Part shown: positions 25,101-37,100 of the stretch, piece by piece
How the letters are laid out: each line of letters begins with the position of its first letter
Position numbering within the stretch: the first letter of the stretch is position 1
NCBI GenBank assembly: GCA_035578155.1
Contig: JAPWDM010000023.1
Location: forward strand, 930,001 to 994,000
Length of the DNA stretch: 64,000 nt
Source: Brachynemurus nebulosus
Taxonomy: Eukaryota > Arthropoda > Insecta > Neuroptera > Myrmeleontidae
Direction: 5' to 3'
The notes under the pieces: model-generated
Seen by the model: the letters and a program-made list of their open reading frames with translations, nothing else
The model's database searches: none
Told to the model about the DNA's origin: nothing
Translations under genes and position numbers: made by a program

Positions 25101-28100
25101 AGGAAAAAATTATTTTGGATTAAAATGGGGTGGGGGGGGGAGAGTTCAGCTGGTCCAAGAAAAAAGTTTTAATTAATATGTATATCGTGTAATATATCAT
25201 TTGAAAGTGGTCTTAATAATATAGATCAGAATTTACTATAAATGACCCTCCCCCCACGTCTGATCTCCTAGATTTTTAAAGTTAAAATTTTGATTTTAAT
25301 ATAGTTAGTAGATACTAAGTCATAGATTATCGTAACCTTAACGGATTTTTTTTGGACAGTGTAATAGTTGCTGAAAAAATATTTTAAACAACAAAAAGAA
25401 AAACACAGTAATAAACAACGTATTTACTTAATGTTTTAGTATATTGTCGAACAATTCAGTGCATTTTTCAGTTACTATAAGCAAATTTGGATAAAAGTTT
25501 AATTTGGTCTACTGACTGTTCACTATACGAAACCCTAATCGTGCGACTCCGATTCGCTCTTGGCCGATTTTTATATCTCTATTATAATGATTTAGAGCTG
25601 GTTCACACGACACCGAATCGGTATTTTTTCTGAATCGGTTTTTTTACTGTATGCTTCAGTGGCATATTATGTATTTCAATGTGTACGTTCACACGATACG
25701 GACAAAACCGTACACAGTAAAAAAACCGATTCGGAGATTTTTAACATTCGGTTTTGTCACCGAATTCCGAATACAGTAAAACAGTAAAAAATTCGAATCG
25801 GTTGCTAGTAGCGCGTGTATTTTACTCGTATATGCGAGTGTTCAGACGATACAGTATTTTTTACTGTTTTGTGCTGCTTTAGGTACAGACTTGTCATAAT
25901 TTATGTTCATGCAGTCATTTATTATTTTAATAAAACAGATGTATTATGAACAATTAACAGTATTATTACTAAAATTTTAATAATTTTCGTAGAAGAAAGA
26001 CATGTTATATGAGACAAAACATTAGAAATATGTAAAAAAGAAAATTTGAAAGTATCAAAACGAAGAGAAATATGTGTTATTTTAAAGAGAGATTTCCAGG
26101 AATCATTGTTTAATAATAATATAATTAATGAATTTATGAATACTGCCAATACTACTATTGCTTTTTTGGGTTAGTGATAGTCACAATTAAGGCAGACTCA
26201 TAGTTACCGAGTATACGGAGTACACTCCATTAGGGATGAGCATCAATGATCGATGTTTTGTTGTCGATGTTCCGATGTTTTTGATATCGATGGTAAGTCG
26301 TCGATGTTTTTTGTACATCGATGGTAAATCGTCGATGTTTTTATACATCGATGTTTTTATATACACTGTTGGTAATATGAACTTTTTAAGAACGAAAATT
26401 ATATCGCGAGCTATAAAAACGATAAAAAATATTCATCTTTATTGTTACTCTAATTTATAGTTGGCAATAGTTTATAATAGTTTTTTTCTGTATTTATATT
26501 TTGAAGATTTCCAAAACATCGATGTTTCGAGATCGATGTTTTTGATATATCGATGGTTTACAGTCGATGCTAACATCGATGGTAAACATCGATGTTTTCT
26601 TATCGATGCTCATCCCTACACTCCATCATTTAATAGCAGCATGTACATTGTACGGCATGTACTATATACATGCACATGTATGTATCGACTCGGTAAAATA
26701 ACTGATATACAGGGAAAAAAACTTGCCGTGTGAACACTACGTCCAATTCGCATCGATTCGGAAAAAATACCGATTCGGTGTCGTGTGAACGAGCCCTACT
26801 TAATCATTAGAGACACTATTTATACCCTGACTTTACTTACTGACGAAATTTTTTTTATAAATAGTAAAAATTGTAACGTGTATTAATCCAAAAATTACTG
26901 CATACAAAGGTAGGCAAAGTAGTAAAACTTATTATGGCGTAGAGGGAAAGGGTAACACAACTTGTTATTAACACTATGAGGCCCGAGCACTTTCATAGTA
27001 AACTTCCCCGGAAGCCGGCAATATTTAAAAAAAAAAACTTTATATAAACAAATACATAAAATATATGATTCAAACACCGAATCGATTCAACACAGTTCAA
27101 CATGTACCTATGTGTAAAACTGTAAACATACATACGTGATACGTACATACTACATATACACTGACATTCAAATCAATTTTATTAAAAAATATAAATTAAA
27201 TTTTTTATGTATTTTTGTTTATGCCTTAAAATTTTTTATACATAGAAACCAAAAGAGTAGTGTGTGTTGGAATGTATTTGTGTGAATAAGAACACATTCG
27301 TGTGATGAATGATGATAAACATCGCACACATAATGCGTAACCAACTAATCAATTAATCATTGATCGCGGTCGGCCTCTGGGGATGTTTTGTTAGGTGTCA
27401 GATGCCGAAGCCATGGGACTGAAAGTGTTAATATACGGACATATGACACCTATTTATGTAAAACAGTCATATACATAGGTTTCAATTACATTCGATAAGT
27501 ACGTGTTATTAAACAGTTAATTAATTCTTCCTATAACAAGCCAAACAACTTCTTTTCCTAGCGTAAGGGATAATCCAGTTACCTCACTCATCTTTTTTTT
27601 CCTTCGTAATTACAATGTGTATTTAATTTAATATACATAGTTATATCGTTTTTAAATTATTTTAAATAATGAAATTTAAGAAATTTTTTCTGGTTTTTTA
27701 ATCTGATTATTATGTGTAATAAAACTCCTTTGAAGAAAATCACTCATTGTGTCGGTGAAAAGATTAGTCATTCTACAAGGGGTTTGTTTGTTTACAAACA
27801 ATTTTACTGTTTAACAATATAATTATGTAAGCACAACTTCCGTCGTCGTTATTCTGTGATCGTCATATAATTCATTCGACAGAAGTTTTTTTTTAGTAAA
27901 AATGAAAAGTAAATAATAAACAAATACTTTACTTTGCAAAATACCACTTTTATTTTTGAAACTGTGACAATATTGCGCTAAACACGAATTGCATCCGGCG
28001 GTCAGTAAAATATTTCATCTCCCCAAGGTGCCATAAAAAAAAACACGAATTGTATCCCGCGGTTAAAAATGAAACACACGAATTGCATCCCGCGGTCAAT

Positions 28101-31100
28101 ATACATACATACGATTTATTCATTATTTTATATAAAATAATTTTCAAAAATAAATTTTTCCAAAATCATTCATATTTTTGTTTTATTTAAGTTTGATCTC
28201 ACCTATTTATTGTATTTTAACACTTTCAGTCCCATGGCTTCGGCATCCGAAACCAAACAAAACGTCCCCCGAGGCCGACCGCGATCAATGATTAATTGAT
28301 TACTTGGTTACGCAGTATGTGTGCGATGTTTATCATCATTCATCACATGGATATGTTCCTACTCACACAAATACGTACTAACACACACTACTCTTTTGAT
28401 TTCTGTGTATAAAAATTTTTAAGATAAACAAAAAATACATAAAAAATATAATTTATATTTTTAAATAAAATTGGTTTGAATGTCAGTGTATATGTAGTAT
28501 GTACGTATCACGTACGTATGTTTACAGTTTTACACATACATGTTGAACTGTGTTGAATCTATTCAGTGTTTGAATCATTTTATTTTATGTATTTGTTTAT
28601 ATAAAGTTTTTTTTTTTTTAAATATTACCGGCTTTCGGGGAAGTTTACTATGAAAGTGCTCGGTCCTCATAGTGTTAATAAAAAAAAATCGCCAAGTACG
28701 TATTCGATCTGCAAGTTAGGGTTCCGTAGTCAGTAGTTTCTTAAACTTTTTTTTATTATTTTTCATATTAAATAACTTGGAGAAATTTTACCGGGAAAAC
28801 TATCATCAGCTATTTTTTTACAACTTTCAGGGTTCAGGAAAATTTAGCACATTCAAGTGATTTTTTATAAAATACAATTTTGAAAATTTACTAAATTTTA
28901 GATATTTTCAATGATTTTTAATTTTTTTTTTTAATATTAAACAAAAAATGTTTTTTTTCAACCATTTATGGAAATTGTCTACATAAATAGCCTTGTCTTG
29001 ATAATCTTAAACTACATGAAACTAGACCAAAATAGCAAATTAGAGTTCCAGATTCAAAGAAAAATGAAATTAAACTGTTTTCCCAGTAAAATTTTCTCCA
29101 AAATATTTAAAATTAAAAATAATAAAAAAATTTAAGAAATTACTGATTACGAACCCTAACATAATGCAGATTGAATACGTACTTGGTGATTTTTTTTTTT
29201 ATTAAAATACAATAAATAGGTGAGATAGAACTTGAATAAAACAAAAATATGAATGATTTTAGAGAAAATTATTTTTGAAAATTATTTTATATAAAATAAG
29301 GAATAAGTTGTATGTATTTGTATTCAATTACACCTTCAAAAGCCATAAAGCAATAAAATACTGACCGGGGGATGCAATTCGTGTGTTTCCCCTTTTACCT
29401 TTTTTTACAACTTTAGGGTCGGGTCGACCTTTTTCAACCGTGGGAGGCAATTTGTGATCAGCCCAATATTGTTTCGAACCGTTAGTTCATTTTCAAACAG
29501 AATTCTGTTTGAAAATGAACTAACAGTTGGAAACAATATTGTCACAGTTTCAAAAATAAAAGTGGTATTTTGCAAAGTAAAGTATTTGTTTATTATTTAC
29601 AAATATGGAATACCCTAAAGTAACGCTCAAATCTATTAATATTAAAAATGAAAAGATTGACTTCGCTTCCAATTTTGTCTTCTATTATTTTATTTATGGG
29701 TTTTAAGGCACTGAAAAATTTTTGTGAACTTGATGACACCATCAAATTGAAAAATTCCTCGCTTCCTAATTCAAGCTTTACGGAAATGATTTGAGTTAGA
29801 ATAATTGGTTGAATTAGGCTAATTTGGGTGTAAATTTTTGATTTTTGCTATCAAATTTTTTAGGTGAAATTTCTTTTAGAATTATGGCTGACTCGAGAGA
29901 TTTATTTTGGCTTCAAAGAAAATTGTAGAGGAAAGTAATCCGGAAGTAGCCTAACCTAGTTTGTTTGCTTTTCCCTTGCGTATTTTATATTGCTTTAGTA
30001 AATTTCCGCCATAAAATAATACTCTAGATAAATAATATCATTACGCATATTTTACTCACACAGAGCACACTATAATTTTATTATTTAAAATATTTTTTTC
30101 ATTTTTCGTGTAATTACGCTATAGTAATATCTGTCTATTGTTGACTCCTTGACCCCTTTAACCAACAATTACATACTAGTCCAGTTACATCCATGTATTA
30201 TGTTTATAAAAAGAAAATGAATCCATGAAATGCTACTTAACGTTTCAGCTGTAACTAATTTACTTATTTTACACAGTTGTAAATACATACGAACATACGT
30301 TAGTTGTTAAGCGATTAGACATATTAACATAATGTCAATTTATTTATAATATGCAACAGGAGACGGTAATTACTAATTAGATTATTTAAGTCAAAGGTTA
30401 AAGTACACAATTAACCTCTTTTAAATAAGTTAGATCATTTTTATTTCGGATTTAATTATAAATGAACATCAAAAATTATTTGTAATACATTAACTCGAAA
30501 GTTTCAAAAGTTTTCGAAAAAAGGATATAGCAACATAAGCATAGTAAATCTGCCCCGCGACGAATTATTTTAATAACTATATTACCGGTATGGTAAGGCT
30601 GTAAGTAATTGATATCTACAATTTTGGCGGCCAAAACTGAGTAGTTATGGAGAAAACTAAAAAAATTAAAAAAATTACAAAAATTTTTTTCTTGGTAACT
30701 ACTCAACTTAGGAAAATAATTCCAAATCCACATGAAGGCGAACACTCTCAAGAATATTAAGACATATTTATTATCGCATCAGTCCTCGTTATTAAGGATA
30801 ATAACAAGGACAGTATCCGATCCAATGTTATTTTTATAGGGTTACAATTGAGCGACCACTTCAAAAAAAATTCAGTAACTGTGCCCTAATGCACTTAATT
30901 ACTACACCAGGTCTCATCAAAATTCAAGGGCTGCAACATGGTAAAAAAAAATTTTTTCATTTCTAATCTGCTGAACCGCCCCTCCAGTAGGTCCGACCCT
31001 GGAATTATATACATCAGTTGAAAGTACTTTAAAAATAAAGTGTTGTATCTCATAAAGTGTTTTTTCTTATCTCCTATAGTTTTCGAGATAATCAAGAATA

Positions 31101-34100
31101 ATCGAAAGAGGTATATTAGAAAATTGTCGAAAAATGTGGTGTAGTAGGCATTCTTTAATATTCTACATGTTAAAAATGCCTACAACACCACATAAAAATA
31201 ACATTGGATCGGATACTGTCCTTGTTATTATCCTTAATAACGAGGATTGATACGATAATAAATATGTCTAATATTCTTGAGAGTGTTTGCCTACATGTGG
31301 ATTTGGAATTCTTTTCCTAAGTTGAGTAGTTACCAAGAAAAAATTTTTTGTAATTTTTTAAATTTTTTTAGTTATCTCCATAACTACTCAGTTTTGGCCG
31401 CCAAAATTGTAGATATCAATTACTTACAGCCTTACCATACCGGTAATATAGTTATTAAAATAATTCGCTTCCGGGGCAGATTTACTATGCTTATCTTGCT
31501 ATATCCTTTCCCCCTTATTCCAACTTTATACTAGGAGATGTTTGCTCGGGGTAAAAAATAGCTTATGTTCTTCTTCGTCCTTCCACCGACGTCAATGATG
31601 GATGTATACAGAAATCAGATATTTTCCAGTGGTAACAAAAATAGCTTATGTCTTTTTTCAGTCCCTCTGTTACCAATATGTAAAGTTGGAAGTCATTTCA
31701 TTGTTTTGCTGTAAATACATTTTCCCTGGGAAATGAGATGTTTACGTGGTAAAAAGTAGCTTATACCCATCTATGTTTCTCTGATTACGATTGTGCAAAG
31801 GTTCAGATTAACTGGTCAAAAGGTTGCGACATGCAAGCGATACACACAAACAAAAAACATTTCTTTAGGATTAATTCCTGGTTAAATGACAAATACAAAA
31901 AGTTTTTGGTTTCCAAACATCATACAGTTATGAAGTTTGCACCGCTTAGAGAGTAAAACGTCTAGAAAAATTTAAAAATTTCTTCATTTTTTGTGACTCT
32001 TTTGAGCAGGGCTGGGAACTATTTAAAATGATTTCATTTTAAATATGTATTTAAAATATAAAATGGTATTTTGCATTTTCTATTTTAAATAAGTTTGTTC
32101 AAACCATTTTCCATTTTATATTTAAAATGAAAATTTGAATCCATTTTACATTTAAAATGAAAATGCATGCATACACAAATTTATGTGTGTATTTATGACA
32201 CTTATGACTCATATTAATCATAGAACTCGAGTTGAACGTAGTCTAACAAATTGTAAATAAAATATAAGTTGATTCAATTGACTCAAATTGTCTATAACTT
32301 GAGTTGCAATGTCACTTAAGTTAAATTTATTACTAGAGCTGCAGTTCTCTCAAGTCAAACTTTTCGGATTCAAGTTTTGTGGTATTATCATTAAGACACG
32401 TCGCTAAGAAATGTTTTGGTATTTCGAGTAGATGATTTTTATATGTAATTTAGAAGTCGCAGTTGTAGCGTACTCAAGGTTAGAATATATTAAAGCTGAA
32501 TTAAATTTTACAATATTTTTGTGTAACAATATTTCAAGAGTTAAATTTCGTTTTCATATCATGCAAACTTTATAAAATTTTCTCAAAGGACTGCCCTTAT
32601 TTGATTTTAGTACGTTCGACATTTTCTTAACTTTTTTTTTTATTAATATAAAAATTAATAGAATAAATTTAAAGTAAAAAAAGCATTTTGCATTTTATAA
32701 TCCATTTTAAATAGCTATTTTCCATTTTCTATTTTAAATATGTTTGGAAAAACCATTTTCAATTTTGTATTTTAAATGCATTTTTGGAAACCATTTTCTA
32801 TTTTCTATTTTTAATGGTTTCTATGAACCATTTTTCCCAGCCCTGCTTTTGAGCATTTGAATATTTTAAAATTCTCGAGAGAAATTTACGGGAAATTCTG
32901 GCATGTTAATATTTCACAGAAAGACATAATGAAAATAAAAAATGTCATCAGTTATTATATAATTAAACAATTTTTTTACTTTTATCATTATTATATCTAT
33001 TATAGTCATTTATAATAATTACTATTAATTCAAGTTAACAATAAATCGTCAACATAATATATGAACTTATTGATGTGATTTTTTATATAACGGTTATTGC
33101 TGTTGTTAAGCGTTTCTTAACGAATTTAGTTTTTTCTTTAAACTACTTATATCTTAATTCCCACGGTCACCAGTTCAATTCCGAAATGATGACAGATAAT
33201 TTTGAACAATCCATCAACTGACAGTCGTAGCTCACTGACCTACTTGATCATTCAATTTTGATAATTGATTTTTATCTGTGTAAATAAAAAAATTGACCCT
33301 CTATAATTTGAAAAATTAATTACCGCGTATCCTAATGTGGAATCGAAATTACAGAATAAAATAAAATTGAGGGTAATCACCTCTGCCTGTCAGTATCCTC
33401 TGTGACTTTATCAGAGAATGAATACCTTTTATATTTATATAAAACTCTATGATTTCCAGCTTAGCTATTATGGTATTGTGACGTAATTATGAAATGCATT
33501 TAAAGACAAAAATTATGATATTAATAACAGATAATTTGTAAGTATAATTGTTTTTTAAAATATATACTGCATACCGTTTAAGTATACATTACCATAAAAT
33601 ATAATCATAAATTATTATTGAAAAACATTTTTCAGTTGATAAATATTGGACACCCATAAATTCTTCATTGCTGAGTCAAAGACTTGATGCTTCAATTCTA
33701 AAAGGTATGGAAAGTTAAAATTGTTTTCCAAACTTTCGGTAAGATTTTATTGGATAAATAAATCTTATTTTTGACACGGAAAATTTTTTATACTTTTCTC
33801 TAATTTTTAATCGTTTGCTCCCTCTGTTGATGTAATTTTAATAAAGTGCATAACACGTTGACCATCATCCAACTGATATACTCCTTTGACAACCTCTAGA
33901 CATAATCGGTACCACAGTGGTGCGGTGTGCTTCACAATAGGTATGTAATTTATTTATACATTAAGTTTGTTTATGTACCTTATTGGTGTACTTGTACACT
34001 TTACATGAAATTGTTGACGCGGTACAACTTTATATTGCAGTTAGTCAGGTTTCACTTGACGTCGTACGATGTTTATAATCGTCAACGTGTAAAAGAAAAA

Positions 34101-37100
34101 CTAGAAATGTTTCGGGATCGAAAATTGAACTCTTGGAATTCCGAGATTTTACAGCAAACAACAAAATTACGAAAAATAGTCGTTTCTTATTCAAATATAC
34201 CACTTTTCTATAAAAATAATTCTGAAATCAGGATTGATATTTACAATTTCCTAAATTTCGGAATTGAAATTTCAATATACAATTAATGCCTTACTGATGA
34301 CATATCGTAAGAGATTTTCTCATGAGTTTATGAATTTTTGCAATTTTGTTTTATTAATTTTTCTAGATACTTGGAGGCATAAAATTTTTACAATATACAA
34401 TTTATTATCACATAAAAATTATACAGAAATAAGATTCAAATATCTCACGTATAGCAAAATTGATATCAGAATTCGCAGAAACTGATGTAATGAAAAATGT
34501 ACATAAAAACCTGCGTATTGATAATTTTTCACTTTTATTTATTCTTTTTTAGTTACCTAAATACGATTAAACCACGAGCTCTCGAATGATAAAAGTTCGA
34601 AATTTGAAGGACATGTTTAACACTTATAAAAAAAAGTATGTTCTTCTTGAAACAACTTTCAAAATATATTTTTTTTTCGAATTGGCTAAATGCATTTCAG
34701 ATATTTCATTTTAGGGGATGTAAAGTCTATTAAAATATTTTTACTTTTTGTGAATCTATAATCGAAAATCAAAGTTCAAAATGAGATCGAAATTATAATA
34801 AAAATTAATATTTAATTAACGTGGTGCTAAAATGTTTGCCAAAAAATTTCAACGAAAGTTTTAAAAAATAATTTGTATCATAAATCATACCATTAATTGT
34901 CTTCAAAATAGTGATCCTCCTTTAAAATTATAATATTTATAAATAGTACTTTTGCCACATATAACAGAAGCCTACATAATATGCTAATTATTATTAATTG
35001 CCATTAAGTACAGTAAAGTAATATAATGCTAATTCGTTATCCCATTCATAAGATGTATTTAGCTATGTAGATTTTTGTAATTCAATATTTATACATTAAA
35101 ATATTATGCATTATTATTTTTAGCATTTAAGTCTTGTGTTACTGTTATGGCCTACTTATGATATAATAAATTGTTACTAAGGAAATGTTTTCGAGCCGTA
35201 TTTTCGACCTAAAAGTCGAAAAATTTATTTCCAACAAACACAGATACAGTAGGGTGATCACAAGAGTCCACACTGAACGGAAATAAATTCAAATTTCATC
35301 GTAATTTACTTAATGACGATTCTTACTTATTTACTAATTTACTTAATGACGATTGAATGATTATAATATTAAGAGCGAAAACTGTGGGTTATTTTGTACA
35401 ATGATAATTATTGTTGTACAAAATAACCCACAGTTTTCGCTCTTAATATTATAATTATTCATTAATAATGGCTCCCCGGCCAAAAGAGATTTTAGATAAA
35501 TTTTTTTAGGCTTGTACTAAAAATTGAAATTACCTCGGCTGAGTGGGTACATAATTAATAATTTTTATTTCAGCAAAAAACTACTGAAGAGGATCGCAAA
35601 AGTGATCGAAACCGGTCTAGTAAGAAAAAAGAAGAAAAGAAAAAACAATTTTTTTGTGGGAAAGGGTACAAAAATATTGTTAATGACGATCATTTACTTA
35701 ATCACAGATTGATGAAAATAGAAGCGAATTATAGGTTTTCAAAGGCGTTCTTTTCATTTTTACCAAAATTAAGCACACAGGACGCCTCCAAATTCCTAAA
35801 AGTTTTTTCTTAGCACTCCCACCATAATGAATAGTGGAAATATTGCACCAACTTTAATACAATAAAAAAAAGCAAATGAAATTTTTAATGACTGGTTTCA
35901 GGATTCATAATTATTGTCTAAACAACAAAAGTGAGAGTTACGAATTAATTTTACTAAATCATCTTCAATATTCTGGGTAAATAATTTTTTTACTTTCTAC
36001 AAAAGTTTCTTTTTTTCTTTCAAACAAATTTAAATAATCAATAAATACAAGTTTAGCAAGTTGACAAATTACTATAGACGTAACAAGTTTTGCAAGTGAT
36101 AAAAGTTTGCAAAAGTGTGGATTTGAAATTTTTTTTTATTTAAGAAATCGTGTGACAGTATGTAAAAATATACAATTTGTACGATCAAAGAAAACTTTTA
36201 AATGGTATGGCAGGAAATTTTTGATTTAATTAAAGAAAAAAAAAAATCGATTTTATTGATAAAATAAATATATCAAAATATTTTCACATACACTTTTATA
36301 TTTATATTTTTTACCTTTTTTGGAAACATAAAATTATTACTTAACTAATTAATCAGTAAATGATCGATAAATATCTTGTACGAGAAAAAATCCGGAAACA
36401 TATTCCCGTTATGAAATTAAATACGACAATTATTGTTGAAACAAAAATTGCATTTTTTTTCTCTTTTCAAAAACTTGATCATACGTGACTTTACTGGTCA
36501 AGTATGAAAGTACTGAACATATTGAAGAAGTTCCTTTAAATTGTTATTACACAATGATTTCCGTTTATCTTCTACAAAAGATGGGAAGTCAAAAATAATT
36601 GAAGCAAAAAGGTTACCACATATCTTGTAGTTAAAATGATTATACAGAATAAGCTCTTATTATGCGACTTTTTAATCCGGTTTTTAAGAAAGTGCCTATC
36701 AAAGTGTATAATGAGATTGAAAAATAGGGAATTTGAACATTAATTTGTGATAACGTTAGTTATTGACTATTTCTAAGCATTTAATTATCACATTACATAA
36801 TTATATAAATTATTGTGTCATTGAGTTTCTTTACATATGTATGAATTGCAATTTTTGTAATATTATAAAAATGAAATTAAATATTTAAAAATGTTCTTGT
36901 TTAGAAAACCAATTCTATGATTTTTTTTAAACTGTTTCGATCCACCTCATAAAATGAGATTATGCTGTACAGATGAGCTTTATTAGGTAACGTAATTTTA
37001 TCGGAAAAATAGTTTTCTTAAGAAAATTTTCAAATCTGGTGTAGGTACTTATTATTCAGAATGTGCTGATTAAAGCTTGTTTTTATGAAAAATAATTTTT

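Larger units (their letters stand above)
27909..29600. repeat. Nested fold-back: outer arms 27909-28216 and 29205-29600
   Basis: 27909-28216 and 29205-29600 are inverted copies (shared blocks: ACTTTACTTTGCAAAATACC; CACGAATTGCATCC; CAAAATCATTCATATTTTTG). Between them sit arm B (28217-28678) and a smaller fold-back whose ends pair around 28684-28760 and 29130-29204 (CGCCAAGTACGTATTCGAT with its mirror; GGGTTCCGTAG with its mirror). Confidence 0.65.

Noticed and set aside
23711..26733. ORFs reading repeats of SMFLYIDV and similar
   Set aside because: Artefacts of translating the ATCGAT arrays; the same peptide repeats occur in both MITE copies.
27979..28103. CRISPR-like repeat-spacer pattern
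   Set aside because: Only three imperfect repeats at uneven spacing, in a eukaryotic transposon, with no cas genes.
30476..31534. Two ~90-residue related proteins in opposite orientation
   Set aside because: They are the same sequence in the two arms of a fold-back; composition is Phe/Tyr/Lys-rich as expected for AT-rich DNA, with no domain.
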